A DNA stretch of 64,000 nt from an uncultured Lachnospiraceae bacterium (GCA_934293375.1 CAKQYS010000009.1:53547-117546); one strand, 5' to 3'. Counted from the first letter of the stretch, positions 18,521 to 29,285 are shown. The notes: a model not told the origin generated them from the letters alone. Numbers and translations are program-made.

Positions 18521-20452
18521 ATGACATATCATGTTGATTATGAAATTTGCACAATCATTTTCTTAATTATGCTGTTGATTGTATCATATATAAGGAAGCG
18601 TCTGGACGACTTTCAGTCACGGATGTATCAGACATTTTTGATTGTATGCTTTGCAAACACATGTCTGGATGTGGTCACATGCTATACTGACAGTTATTAT
18701 ACGGCGGTTCCTGTATGGCTGAACTATTTTCTGAATGCCGTTTTTCTGATGCTGCAATGTATCATACCGATCATGATTACATTTTATCTGAACATCAAAG
18801 TACAGCAATACCGCGAATTTTTCCGATGGGAGCTGTATATTGTTGCATTTCCTGCAATCATTGCGGCCATCGTTGCTTTATCAAGTCCATTTACACACCT
18901 GTTTTTCTATTTTGATGCCACAGGCTACCACCACGGCATCCTGCATAGCTGGTTATATATCAATGCCACCTACTATGCAATTGGTACTGCAATCTATTCT
19001 ATCTGGCTGCACAAGCTTATACGCTGGTCGCAGACTGCACTGACACTGATTCTGATTGCTGTGACATTGATCCCGACGATCATACAATACTTTATGCCGA
19101 ACTACATGTTGTCCGGTATTGGAACGGCACTCTCTATATTCATCATTTATCTGACAAATGAAAATTCTATGATTTATCTGGATGCTACCACAGGTGCATT
19201 GAACCGGCAGGCATTTTCACAGCATATCAAAAGCTATCATTACCGCAGTATGCCCGAGCAGATCTTTGTCATTGCACTTGACAATTTCAAACTGATCAAT
19301 GAACTATATGGCATGGCCGGTGGCAATGAACTCATGCGCCTGCTTGTAGAAGCACTCCAGAAGGCATACTCTAAGACATGTATCTACCGTTACGGCGGTG
19401 ATACCTTTGTCATCGTATTAAAAGAAACCACCGAAGGCTCTATCGAGCTGCAAAGGATCCAGCAGATCCTAAACCGGCGTTGGAAAATATATGACAGCTA
19501 CACACAGCTCAGTGCCTGTGTTAGTCTGATCCACTCTATCCATCATACAGACGAAAGCCTGACGGATGCAATTGATTATAGTATTGAACAGGTCAAAAAA
19601 GCCGGCAAGGGACAGTTTATTGAAATTACAGAGAATAATGCCTCTGAGCTTTCAAGACGGATGGCGATTGAACAGGCAATTCTCTCTTCCATCGAGCGAA
19701 ACGAATTTGAAGTGCATTACCAGCCAATCTATGATACGAAAGAACATCGTTTCCATTCTTTAGAGGCCCTGGCACGCCTACAGGTGCCTGATTATGGGTA
19801 TGTCTCCCCGGAGGAATTCATCCGGATTGCAGAAAAGAACGGCACCATTTTAAAGATCGGACTGCTCGTACTCGAAGAGGTGTGTAAATGCTACAAGCAG
19901 CTCGACCTGAAATCCTATGGCATTGATTTCATCGAGGTAAATCTCTCTGTTGTACAGTGTATGCATGAAAACATCGCTCAGGATATTCTTGCAATTCTGA
20001 ACAAATACGGGATTGAGCCTTCTATGATCAATCTGGAGATCACGGAGAGTGCAGCGGCTTATTCAGAGGAACGCCTGATCCAGAATATGATTGAGATGCG
20101 TAAGGCTGGTCTTTCCTTCTCTCTTGATGACTATGGCTCCGGCTACTCAAATATCAACTATCTGGTAGATCTGCCATTCTCAATTGTGAAGATTGATAAA
20201 TACCTTGTGTGGGCTGCCATGAAAGATAATACCTCCAATATTATTCTGGCAAACATTGTTTCCATGTTCAAGAAAATTGATCTGAAGGTTGTCACAGAAG
20301 GCATAGAAGATCTGAATATGAGCGACACGGTAACCGATTTCGGTGCAGACTATATTCAGGGCTACTACTATTCCCGTCCGGTACCGAAACGCAGTCTGCC
20401 GGATTGTCTGTCTGAAGAATATGTTGCCCAGTACCACTCCGGGCAGCACTAG
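18521..20452 (+). CDS. Membrane-bound GGDEF-EAL c-di-GMP phosphodiesterase
   Basis: A 643-residue protein with about seven helices in the first 215 residues, then a GGDEF domain whose signature is degenerate (RYGGDTF) and a C-terminal EAL domain. The EAL domain keeps its catalytic set: SLEALARL, VNLS, LEITES, LDDYGSGYS, VKIDK, VTEGIE and QGYYYSRP. It should therefore break down c-di-GMP, while the GGDTF domain probably acts as a GTP sensor rather than a cyclase. The N-terminal membrane domain likely senses an external or membrane signal. Confidence 0.9.
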   Translation: MTYHVDYEICTIIFLIMLLIVSYIRKRLDDFQSRMYQTFLIVCFANTCLDVVTCYTDSYYTAVPVWLNYFLNAVFLMLQCIIPIMITFYLNIKVQQYREFFRWELYIVAFPAIIAAIVALSSPFTHLFFYFDATGYHHGILHSWLYINATYYAIGTAIYSIWLHKLIRWSQTALTLILIAVTLIPTIIQYFMPNYMLSGIGTALSIFIIYLTNENSMIYLDATTGALNRQAFSQHIKSYHYRSMPEQIFVIALDNFKLINELYGMAGGNELMRLLVEALQKAYSKTCIYRYGGDTFVIVLKETTEGSIELQRIQQILNRRWKIYDSYTQLSACVSLIHSIHHTDESLTDAIDYSIEQVKKAGKGQFIEITENNASELSRRMAIEQAILSSIERNEFEVHYQPIYDTKEHRFHSLEALARLQVPDYGYVSPEEFIRIAEKNGTILKIGLLVLEEVCKCYKQLDLKSYGIDFIEVNLSVVQCMHENIAQDILAILNKYGIEPSMINLEITESAAAYSEERLIQNMIEMRKAGLSFSLDDYGSGYSNINYLVDLPFSIVKIDKYLVWAAMKDNTSNIILANIVSMFKKIDLKVVTEGIEDLNMSDTVTDFGADYIQGYYYSRPVPKRSLPDCLSEEYVAQYHSGQH

Positions 20453-20582
20453 ATGCCTACCTGCAGTTTCAAAAACATTTAGATTTGGTTCAGCATGATA
20501 GGGTTGCGGATTTCATAATTTCGTGGGATAATTGGGAAATGAAATACATAAGGTATGAAATATAAGGAACGAGGTATCAAAC

Positions 20583-21479
20583 ATGAATTTATTAGAATGG
20601 TTAAAGGTCGTTTTATTGGGCATTGTAGAAGGAATCACAGAATGGCTTCCCATCAGCAGCACCGGACATCTGATTCTCGTAGATGAATTTGTAAAGCTGA
20701 ATCAGAGTGAAGAATTTATGAAAATGTTTAATGTGGTGATCCAGCTTGGTGCCATTCTTGCCGTTGTGGTATTGTACTGGGATAAGCTCTGGCCATTTCA
20801 CACAAAGAAGCATGCACCAAAAAAGAACTGGTTTGCAAACCCGGTGGAAACCGGTTTTGTCGGCGGTGTGCAGCGATTCTGCAATCATTACTGTTATATG
20901 GATAAGATCATACTCTGGTTTAAGATTGTATTGGCATGTATTCCTGCCATGATCGTCGGACTCCCGTTTGATGACTGGATGGAAGCACATTTCCATACAG
21001 CTCCGGTTGTAGCCATTGCACTGATCGCATATGGTATTGTCTTTATTGTGATTGAGAATTATAACAAGAAGCGGGCACCCCGTGTCACGAAGCTGTCGAA
21101 TTTGAGCTTCAAGGATGCATTTTTGATCGGCGTATTTCAGGTGTTATCACTGATACCGGGAACCTCCCGTTCAGGTTCTACGATCATCGGCGGTATCCTG
21201 ATCGGCACATCAAGAGAGATTGCTGCTGAATTCACATTTTTCCTTGCGATCCCGGTTATGTTTGGTGCCAGCCTGATCAAGCTGCTAAAGTTTGGTCTAG
21301 CATTTACCTCTATAGAACTAGCCGTTCTGATCGTAGGTATGGTGGTTGCCTTTGTGGTATCGATTCTTGCCATCAAATTCCTTGTAGGCTACATTAAGGA
21401 GCATGACTTCAAGGTATTCGGATGGTATCGTATCGTTCTCGGTATCCTCGTCCTGCTATACTTTGGACTGATCAAATAA
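20583..21479 (+). CDS. uppP: Undecaprenyl-diphosphatase UppP (BacA)
   Basis: A 298-residue integral membrane phosphatase that recycles undecaprenyl pyrophosphate for peptidoglycan synthesis and gives bacitracin tolerance. The two family signatures are present: EGITEWLPISSTGHL near the N-terminus and PGTSRSGSTI in the middle, with about eight membrane helices. The ATG follows GGAACGAGG. It is a single-gene unit ending in a shared bidirectional terminator. Confidence 0.96.
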   Translation: MNLLEWLKVVLLGIVEGITEWLPISSTGHLILVDEFVKLNQSEEFMKMFNVVIQLGAILAVVVLYWDKLWPFHTKKHAPKKNWFANPVETGFVGGVQRFCNHYCYMDKIILWFKIVLACIPAMIVGLPFDDWMEAHFHTAPVVAIALIAYGIVFIVIENYNKKRAPRVTKLSNLSFKDAFLIGVFQVLSLIPGTSRSGSTIIGGILIGTSREIAAEFTFFLAIPVMFGASLIKLLKFGLAFTSIELAVLIVGMVVAFVVSILAIKFLVGYIKEHDFKVFGWYRIVLGILVLLYFGLIK

Positions 21480-21492
21480 AGATTGATATCAA

Positions 21493-21542
21493 AAATGCCG
21501 CTGCGGCCTGATGCATACCTGCATCAACCCGTGACGGCATTT
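21493..21542. terminator. Bidirectional terminator between uppP and the FAD oxidoreductase gene
   Basis: AAATGCCG (21493-21500) pairs with CGGCATTT (21535-21542) around an inner TGATGCA/TGCATCA hairpin. T-rich sequence follows on both strands; the two flanking genes converge here. Confidence 0.8.
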
Positions 21543-21543
21543 G

Positions 21544-22995
21544 TTATTTTTCAATATATTCTGCAGCCTGATTCACACCCCAGATATCCCGTGTGTCATG
21601 ATCCTGCTGCACGATATGGGTCACTGCCCGCATGGCCGTCTGCATCGCATGCTCCATATTGTGATATCGATGCTGCCCATTTCTGCCGATTACATATAGA
21701 TTCTCATAGGTATCGAGATATCCCCGAATATCATCGATATATTCATAGCTCCCATAGTACCCCGGATACGCATCGGGGACCTGAATGCAATGTACCCGCT
21801 TCACCACAACCGGAGCTGTAAACAATGCAAGCTTGCGAAGATCAGACAAGACGACCCGCTTCCAATCAGCCGGATCCCGATCATACACTGCATCGTGCAT
21901 ATTACAAAAATATTCCAGACCCAGCAACACCGTACATGTAGGATCTTCTACCATCCACGGTGACCAGTTATTATATATCTGTATCCGTCCTGCCTGCACC
22001 CCCGGTTCCTGTGCATAGATCCAGCAATCCTTCGGATATGACTGCCCCGGTTTCAATTGAATCTCAACCGTCACAATCACCATAGAACGATATGGCAGGT
22101 CTGCTGCAATCGTGTAAATATGGCCGGGAACATGCTGCATTCCGGTCACCAGATCCCGCATCGGCATAGAAGATACAAAGATATCACCAGAAATCTCTCT
22201 TCTGCCATCCGGAGTCTCGCATACAACCGAACAGATGCGGGACGCCTGCTCTCTGATCTCTACCACCCGATAACCCATTAAGATCTCACCGCCCATATTC
22301 TCAATCTGCGCAGCTGCACATGACCATAGCTGTCCCGGACCATACTTAGGATACGCAAAATGTTCCGCAGTAATCTCTCTATCCTGTCTGCGACATAAAG
22401 AAAATCTCTCCCATAACATTCTGCGAACGGATAATCCTCTTACTCTCTGCTGGCCCCAGTCCTTTGCAATCTGTGAAGCCGGCACACCCCACAACTTATA
22501 TGTATAACTCCGGAAAAACAACCTATACAGTCTTTCCCCAAAACGATTCCTGTAAAAATCCTCTAAAGACCGTTCCGGTCTTTTGTGAATCACCGCTCCA
22601 AGATAGCTGAACAATACACCTGTCGCTCTTATAAATCCCAGTTTCTTTAGCGTCTGCCTGTTTAACTGCACCGGATAGTCATAGAAATGATGGTGATACC
22701 GGATTCTGGATATCCTCTTTCTGATCAACATCACATTCTCATGCCTGTCTGCATCTACCGTATCCACGACAGGAAGAATATCTGTCCACCATGATATGAT
22801 CCTCTCATCCTTTGCAAAAAACCTATGTCCCCCCAGATCGATCCGATTCTCCCGATCGCAGACAGTCTTCGCAAGTCCCCCAACCTGTTGTGAAGCCTCT
22901 AACACTACAACCTCATATTTATCTGATTGTTTTAACAGCTCACAAGCTGCTGTAATACCCGCCGGACCGGCGCCAATCACCACTATCTTCTGCAT
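21544..22995 (-). CDS. FAD-dependent oxidoreductase, Glf/protoporphyrinogen-oxidase-like
   Basis: About 483 residues starting at the ATG 22995 preceded by GGGGGA (a start 24 bases earlier is possible but has a weaker ribosome site). The N-terminus has the dinucleotide-binding VIGAGPAGITAACELLK motif with the distal acidic VVVLEASQQVGGLAKT, then IDLGGHRFFAK, typical of the NAD(P)-binding amine-oxidase-like group that includes UDP-galactopyranose mutase and related sugar or polyprenyl-modifying enzymes. Substrate unknown. The FAD-contact YVIGRNGQHRYHNMEHAM near the C-terminus resembles that of galactopyranose mutase-like proteins. Confidence 0.82.
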   Translation of the reverse strand: MQKIVVIGAGPAGITAACELLKQSDKYEVVVLEASQQVGGLAKTVCDRENRIDLGGHRFFAKDERIISWWTDILPVVDTVDADRHENVMLIRKRISRIRYHHHFYDYPVQLNRQTLKKLGFIRATGVLFSYLGAVIHKRPERSLEDFYRNRFGERLYRLFFRSYTYKLWGVPASQIAKDWGQQRVRGLSVRRMLWERFSLCRRQDREITAEHFAYPKYGPGQLWSCAAAQIENMGGEILMGYRVVEIREQASRICSVVCETPDGRREISGDIFVSSMPMRDLVTGMQHVPGHIYTIAADLPYRSMVIVTVEIQLKPGQSYPKDCWIYAQEPGVQAGRIQIYNNWSPWMVEDPTCTVLLGLEYFCNMHDAVYDRDPADWKRVVLSDLRKLALFTAPVVVKRVHCIQVPDAYPGYYGSYEYIDDIRGYLDTYENLYVIGRNGQHRYHNMEHAMQTAMRAVTHIVQQDHDTRDIWGVNQAAEYIEK

Positions 22996-23034
22996 TGCGT
23001 CCCCCATCATCTGATCCATCAGATATCCTGATTC

Positions 23035-25485
23035 TTACTGCATATGCACCTGTGCATCTTTGACATCCTGATATCCATATAATTTCGCTGTATTGTTCAT
23101 GATATTATATGCCAGATTCTCACCGTTCTTGTATAATGATGAAATAAATGCTGCATACAATCCCAGCGTATCATCGGAATAGGTCCCCAGTTCACCCCGA
23201 AGATACGTCTCATAGGATGTATTCCATGCATTATCCTCTGCCGTATGAATACTCCTTGCATTACCCGCCATTTTCGGATATTTTGCAGCAAACTGTTCCA
23301 TCCAGTTTACCTGAATCTTTACAATGGCCTCTGTAATCTGCTCCCGCTCCTCACTGCGCTTTGGAAGCTTTGATTCCAGCTCCTGATAACGGTCCGGTGC
23401 TGTACTCTTCATCATACGGGCATATTTCTCCATAATCAGATTCCATCCATGTGCCTGTGCATTTATCAGATCCTGTTCGTAACTGGCAAGCAATGTCTCA
23501 TCCCAAGCCATGTACTGGCTTCTTCTCATAATAGAAAATGTTTCCCAGTCATCCTGACAATCTGCTCTTCCGCCTTCATTCTTCACCTTGTCGAACTGTT
23601 CCCACTCCATTTTCACAATCCGATCTACCAATGCGTCCTTCTGTTCCCTCATAGCTATGCCTCCTGCCTGTTGCGTTTTATCCCCTGCATGCTGCATGAT
23701 ATATCTGCTCTGCAGCTCTAAAAATGGGTTCTCATCTATTGTCAGCTGCTGTCTGTAAAGTTCCGCCGCAAACATGCCGGCAGCCTGTTCAAACAGCATC
23801 ACGATCTGATCTTTCCGGTTGATCTCACCCGCATCGTACCTATGCTGTTTCCAGGCCTCCTCCTGACAAGACAATCTGCTGATCTGAGCTAATAACGGAG
23901 GGATCTTCTGCAACCCTTCCAGACCGGAAAGTCCGCGATATTTCCATTTGTAATATGGTGCATATGTCCGGTTCAAAAGATAACACAGATCCATGGCACT
24001 CTCGATTCCCTTCTGTACACAGAGCATAGCTGTCACAGCATCCTTCCGTCCCATCATTCTGGCATAATTACTCTGTGCATATTGTGAAAAATCATGCAGC
24101 GCCTTTACGATCCGCATTCTCCATACACGATCCGGATAATAGGCACAAAGTCCATCACGAATCCTCGTAAATATCCCCAGATCATCACGAAACACCTGTC
24201 CATTCACTGCCTCAGCAAGCCTCTGCTCTTCCAATGTCAGCCAGACATTATCATCTAAAAAACCTGCATTCTCCTGTCCGGACACTGTAGACTCATCCAG
24301 CCGAATCCCCAATGTATTCTCATAGAAAGCGCCTATTGTCATTGCCCCTCTTCGATCCTGCAGTCTTGCATTCTGTGTAGATACCGGATGCTCTTGTGTA
24401 TATTTCTGTATCAACATTTCATATGCAAGATTTAAGTCGGCACCGATGTCATCATAATCCGTCTGTGTCAACCACATACAAAATCCGACACCATAATCAT
24501 GATCCATCGAAATACTGTCATCGAAACCATAGCAGTCTGATCCGGCGCCTGCCATACCCACAGCAATCCGATCCTCATAATCGCCAAACTTCTCATGAAT
24601 CATTTTGCGTCCATACTGCTCATAAAACCGTCTGCTGCATACCAAATTATTCTCTTTTGGTTCGACGGACATATGCTCACATGCCAGTTCATAATTCTCC
24701 TGTACTCTGATATATGCCTGTGTTTTTCCTGTATGTTTCTCAATCTCCTGCATCGCACGCTTATAATACGCTGCTGCCTGTCCATATGCCTGCTGCATAT
24801 AGCATGCATCACCCATCGCAGAAAGAGCACCACTGTAATGGAAATTACTGCCTCCATCTGCTTCAAAAATCTCCAATGCCTGCTTGAGATATGCAACTGC
24901 TTCTGCATATTGATCCTGACATATGCTCCCGGAATCCCGGAGTCCATGCAGCATAGAGACTGCCAGATTACATCGTGTCGTGGCTTGTTCGATCCGGGCC
25001 TGCTCGTATTGATCCACAACCTTCAAAGCCTTTTGCATCTTATCCTCTGCCTGCGCAAAATCTCCAAGTTCCTGATACAGTAAAGCCCAGTTATTATATA
25101 AACTCGCATAATGAAAAGCATCTTTTGGAAGCTTTTGATCAAAAATATCTTCTGCCTTTGCAAACAACTTCATGGATGCATCCAGATGTCCAAATGCCCT
25201 ATAGGCATTGGCAATATTGATCAAAGACAATGCATATTCCACTGTATCGGAGATTCCCATTTGATCAAAAAGCTCCTGTACTGCTTTGCAATACAGAAGC
25301 CCCTTTTCATCCCGGCTCGTATCCCGGCAGAATCCCATCATCTCATTCATCAGTGTCAGTGCAGAATAATAGTCCTGCTCCTCCATCGCCTCCTTAATCT
25401 TCTCTGTCAGAAAGGCGTCAATCTCATCCATCGTCCGACTGCCGTACATACTGTCATATTCTGTTAATATTTCCTGAATATCCAA
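23035..25485 (-). CDS. TPR protein with DUF4037 nucleotidyltransferase-like domain
   Basis: An 816-residue protein starting at a TTG with GGAGG seven bases before. The first 270 residues contain tetratricopeptide repeats (YASLYNNWALLYQELGDFAQ is typical). The middle, from about residue 290, has a DUF4037 segment with AGAGSDCYGFDDSISMDHDY, a GS..D.D pattern like that of nucleotidyltransferases, followed by a helical region. Its job is unknown; the arrangement suggests a protein-interaction platform fused to a possible AMP- or UMP-transferase. It is 40 bases upstream of the FAD gene on the same strand. Confidence 0.8.
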   Translation of the reverse strand: MDIQEILTEYDSMYGSRTMDEIDAFLTEKIKEAMEEQDYYSALTLMNEMMGFCRDTSRDEKGLLYCKAVQELFDQMGISDTVEYALSLINIANAYRAFGHLDASMKLFAKAEDIFDQKLPKDAFHYASLYNNWALLYQELGDFAQAEDKMQKALKVVDQYEQARIEQATTRCNLAVSMLHGLRDSGSICQDQYAEAVAYLKQALEIFEADGGSNFHYSGALSAMGDACYMQQAYGQAAAYYKRAMQEIEKHTGKTQAYIRVQENYELACEHMSVEPKENNLVCSRRFYEQYGRKMIHEKFGDYEDRIAVGMAGAGSDCYGFDDSISMDHDYGVGFCMWLTQTDYDDIGADLNLAYEMLIQKYTQEHPVSTQNARLQDRRGAMTIGAFYENTLGIRLDESTVSGQENAGFLDDNVWLTLEEQRLAEAVNGQVFRDDLGIFTRIRDGLCAYYPDRVWRMRIVKALHDFSQYAQSNYARMMGRKDAVTAMLCVQKGIESAMDLCYLLNRTYAPYYKWKYRGLSGLEGLQKIPPLLAQISRLSCQEEAWKQHRYDAGEINRKDQIVMLFEQAAGMFAAELYRQQLTIDENPFLELQSRYIMQHAGDKTQQAGGIAMREQKDALVDRIVKMEWEQFDKVKNEGGRADCQDDWETFSIMRRSQYMAWDETLLASYEQDLINAQAHGWNLIMEKYARMMKSTAPDRYQELESKLPKRSEEREQITEAIVKIQVNWMEQFAAKYPKMAGNARSIHTAEDNAWNTSYETYLRGELGTYSDDTLGLYAAFISSLYKNGENLAYNIMNNTAKLYGYQDVKDAQVHMQ

Positions 25486-25621
25486 CTGTCTGCCTCCGCT
25501 ATTTATTTCCCAGATACTTCTTCATCATATTTTCCCTATCTGTAATCCCAAAAAGCAACGATTACCATATGAAATATTGTAACATGAAAACGGTTACCGA
25601 TTCAACATTTTTGTAGCATCT

Positions 25622-28600
25622 TTATTTCACTTTCTTCACTGTGCTCCATGTACTGTAAAGCTTGATCTTCTTTCCATTCTGCTTCACGGTTTTATAGGTT
25701 CGGATCTGTACATAGTATTGCTTCTTTGGATTGATCTTACCGATGACAGCCTTGGTTGTCTTGTTCTTTCCAATCGTAACGGTTTTGACATTTTTCTTCA
25801 TCTTCTTGTCTGTTGCATACCGAAGCTGATAGCCGGTCGTCTCTGTTTTCTGTTTCTTCCAGTGCACGGTCAGCTTCTTGTTCTTCACTGTAGCATTTGT
25901 GACAGATGTTTTCTTTGGTACAACCGTATAGGTCAGCGTCATACTGCCTTCATACAGTTCCCCTGTCAGTGTTACCGTCACACGATAGCTTCCTACATTC
26001 TTCTTTGGATGGCTGAATGTCAGCCGGTACTGCTCCTGTTCCCTGCATAAGACACCTGCTCTGTCCCGCACGGTGACAACCGGCTTCTGGATTTTGCCAT
26101 TGTATGTAAACTGCGTTTTGGACAAGACCGGTGCTGCGACCTGTGCAATCTCCTCTGTGTAACTGCTGCCACACAATGTACAGGTATATACCACAGTACC
26201 ATCTGTCGTAAAGGATGCCTTACCTGCGACACGCTTCTGGTAGCTATGGGTACATGCTGCCGGCGTCTGCGGTGTAGATGGCGTTGGCACCGGTGCCTCC
26301 GTGGTTGGATTCTGCGGTGGATTTTGTTCCTCCGTACTCGGGTTCTGCGGCTGATTCTGCTCCTCCGTGCTCGGATTCTGTGGCTGATTCTCAATCTCAT
26401 CTGTAATCTCAAAATAGATATAAATCGAATCTGAGTAATTACCCTTTCCGTCGATGCACACCCGTGCATTCTTTCCGATTTCGGTATTATCATATATACC
26501 GAAAATGGTATAGTCAACACCCTTTCGCAACGCATAATCCCCATCCATGATCTCCAGATCATCCGGTACCACCTTTTCACCGGTATAGGCATACCGACCT
26601 GCCTTGTAACGAGCTGAAATGGTACTGTCCTTAAGACTCTTTGGCTTGATGGTAAAAGACCAGTAAGTATTGTTCACATAATTGCCCATACCATATACAT
26701 ATACTTTGGCACTACCGGCATTTTTGTTTAAGAGATAGATCAGCTCATAGTCCTGTCCCTCAAGCAGCACCTGATCGCCATCCTTTACCTGTACCGGCAC
26801 CGGTTTGATCGCAGCACCCGTATATGCATATGTCTGTCGGCTCGGCCACTGCACACAGTTCTGAATATTCTTGTATTTGCCTTGATAAATGTGATACTGT
26901 ACTGTATATTGACCACAATATTTTCCTATTCCCTTGAAATATACATATTGATAATTGTTGACCAGATACTCTCCTGCTCCATATTCTACCGTATAATCTA
27001 CATTCTCTGTCAGAACCACTGCCTGCCCATCTATCATCGCTGTCAGTTCTGTCGTGCCATCCTGTGGACGCAGCTTTTCTCCGGTATACTCATATTCTGC
27101 TGCAATGTTGGACGACAGCTCCAGATCAGCGAAATTCACTGCTGCCGTCTTCGCCGGCACGGTTGCATCTTCATATTTTGTGTAGACACGCTGCGCCCCC
27201 TCCAGATCCGCAATATTCGTCACGCCGGTTGTATCGGAATAACCCGGAAGCCACTGTCCCTGCTCTTCTTCCACGGTTGAACTGTATACATACCAGGTAT
27301 CCGTATGTTCCGGATTGACATCATTGATCGGGAAGTATCCGCCCGCCTGCACGGTAACATTACCCACTTTCGTATTTCCGCCACCACACAGAACAAAATC
27401 TGCACCAACACTGATCTTTGCAAGGGCAGCACAGCCATCAAACATATGATACATGCCCCACTGCCATGCACCCTCAATACGGACTGCTGTACTTACCTTT
27501 TTTGTATTAAATGTTGACAGATCCAGCTGCGTAAGGCTCTTACAGTTATAAAACATACCATCTATCGTTTTCACATACTTTGTATTGAAACCGGACACAT
27601 CTACCGCCGTTAATGCCTCACATCCACTGAACATATCACTCATACTCAGTACATTATCGGTATTGAATTGATCCAGATTTCCTATGGTTTCCAATGAAAC
27701 ACAGTTCTCAAATAATGCCTCAATACCTGTGCTGTCCGGATCATAAGATTTGCTCTTTCCAACCCGCATCGTGCATGTCGGCAGTACGACCGTCTTTAAG
27801 GCATAGCAATTGGCAAACATGGCCTGCATATCCATAACTGCAGAGGTACTGTTTGCAGAAATACATGTCCAGCCCGACAGATCCAATGCTTTCAGTGCCG
27901 TACAATTTTGAAACATTCGTGCCAAGTGTGTTGCGGATGATACATCAATCGCCGCCGTATCCAACCGGGTCAGAGAGCTACAGCCATTAAAACTGTCGGC
28001 AAAGGACTCCACATTCGCAGTATCCAGATTTCCGAATGACAGTTGTTCCAGACTTTTACAATCACCAAATGTATACAACATAGTCGTAGGCTGTGCAGAA
28101 ACTCCCGCCGCAAGCGACAGCTTCTGCAGGCTAAGGCAATCATAAAACATATATGACATATCCTTTACCTGCGACATATCCACATTGGAAAAATCGATCG
28201 TCTTCAGGTCCCGGAAATGAGAGAACATGGACGCAACATTTTCCGGAAATACCACACCATCTGCAAACACAACTGTCTCGATCCCGTCACTTAACTCTTC
28301 CCACGGATAGGTCGGCAATGTGGTATCCGGTCCTGTACCGGCTCCGATCCGCATTGTGTTCCCCTCAATCGTCCAGATACAGTCTCCCCAATAATGATTC
28401 TCAGATCTGAGCCATGTTCTCGCTCCCACAGGGGTTGTGCTTTCCTCCTGCTCCACCAGAGCATCCCCTGTCAACAACTGCTCCGGTGCATCCTCCCGAT
28501 ACCATTTTGCATCACTCATAAAGGATATTGACATATCCTCCTTCAATGTAAATTTGCTGCCGAAGGTAATCTTCTTTAACGCCTGATTGTAATAAATCAT

Positions 28601-29170
28601 ATTCGTCATGTTATAATACGAAATCTCCGTATTATCAAAGGATGACAGATCGATCTCCTCCAATGCCGTACACATCATAAACATACGATCCAGATAGTCA
28701 ACATTCTCTGTCTGAAACAGATTCAACCCCGTGATTGTCCGCAAGCTCTCGGATTCTTCAAATAACCCCCGCATATCCGTGACCGCACTGGTATCCACAT
28801 TCACAAAAGCAATCGTCTCACACAGAGAATACTGCTTGAACATATCCGTGATATTTTCCGGAAATACAACTGTACCGTCAGCGCCCTCTGTTCCAATCTG
28901 TATGCTGGTGATCTGATCCACATAATCTTCCCACGGCGTCTGATATTCCCGGTAAAATCCGGATCCGCCTACATAGGTCAATGCAGCCCCTGTGCCTCCA
29001 TATACGGTTAATCTGCCATCCGTATCCATCGTCCATGTACAGGTTCCCCATGTACCACCGGCGGCCTGTGCCGCATACACCTTAAATCCACCAAACTGTC
29101 CCATACCGAGTACCATACACAGTATGATGACAGCCCGCCAAAGCAACCCATTCCATTTTTCTTTTACCAT
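25622..29170 (-). CDS. Large BspA-like (DUF285) surface protein
   Basis: A 1182-residue secreted protein with a signal peptide (hydrophobic stretch residues 9-28, cleavage near VYAAQA). Residues about 60-620 carry repeated DUF285/leucine-rich units of the type FxxCxxLxxLDLSxFxT, as in BspA adhesins. Then come MBG-like repeats (about 670-930), a low-complexity linker with NQPQNPSTEE units (940-975), a CTHSYQKRV-type zinc-like repeat and a C-terminal fibronectin-like region. No LPXTG motif is present, so anchoring is by another route. Probably a host-surface or matrix adhesin. Confidence 0.88.
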   Translation of the reverse strand: MVKEKWNGLLWRAVIILCMVLGMGQFGGFKVYAAQAAGGTWGTCTWTMDTDGRLTVYGGTGAALTYVGGSGFYREYQTPWEDYVDQITSIQIGTEGADGTVVFPENITDMFKQYSLCETIAFVNVDTSAVTDMRGLFEESESLRTITGLNLFQTENVDYLDRMFMMCTALEEIDLSSFDNTEISYYNMTNMIYYNQALKKITFGSKFTLKEDMSISFMSDAKWYREDAPEQLLTGDALVEQEESTTPVGARTWLRSENHYWGDCIWTIEGNTMRIGAGTGPDTTLPTYPWEELSDGIETVVFADGVVFPENVASMFSHFRDLKTIDFSNVDMSQVKDMSYMFYDCLSLQKLSLAAGVSAQPTTMLYTFGDCKSLEQLSFGNLDTANVESFADSFNGCSSLTRLDTAAIDVSSATHLARMFQNCTALKALDLSGWTCISANSTSAVMDMQAMFANCYALKTVVLPTCTMRVGKSKSYDPDSTGIEALFENCVSLETIGNLDQFNTDNVLSMSDMFSGCEALTAVDVSGFNTKYVKTIDGMFYNCKSLTQLDLSTFNTKKVSTAVRIEGAWQWGMYHMFDGCAALAKISVGADFVLCGGGNTKVGNVTVQAGGYFPINDVNPEHTDTWYVYSSTVEEEQGQWLPGYSDTTGVTNIADLEGAQRVYTKYEDATVPAKTAAVNFADLELSSNIAAEYEYTGEKLRPQDGTTELTAMIDGQAVVLTENVDYTVEYGAGEYLVNNYQYVYFKGIGKYCGQYTVQYHIYQGKYKNIQNCVQWPSRQTYAYTGAAIKPVPVQVKDGDQVLLEGQDYELIYLLNKNAGSAKVYVYGMGNYVNNTYWSFTIKPKSLKDSTISARYKAGRYAYTGEKVVPDDLEIMDGDYALRKGVDYTIFGIYDNTEIGKNARVCIDGKGNYSDSIYIYFEITDEIENQPQNPSTEEQNQPQNPSTEEQNPPQNPTTEAPVPTPSTPQTPAACTHSYQKRVAGKASFTTDGTVVYTCTLCGSSYTEEIAQVAAPVLSKTQFTYNGKIQKPVVTVRDRAGVLCREQEQYRLTFSHPKKNVGSYRVTVTLTGELYEGSMTLTYTVVPKKTSVTNATVKNKKLTVHWKKQKTETTGYQLRYATDKKMKKNVKTVTIGKNKTTKAVIGKINPKKQYYVQIRTYKTVKQNGKKIKLYSTWSTVKKVK

Positions 29171-29285
29171 ACAATAGCCTCCCTCTTCTCTATGTCTGCA
29201 AAGATGTAAAAACTGCTTCTATTGTACCGTAAAAGAGGGCTTTCATATAAGTTTACATTTGTCTCATTCGTAAGAAACCCACGCA

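Noticed and set aside
26020..26592. Arginine-rich minus-strand frame inside the BspA-like gene
   Set aside because: It is a shifted reading of the NQPQNPSTEE repeat and surrounding sequence, with no start signal.
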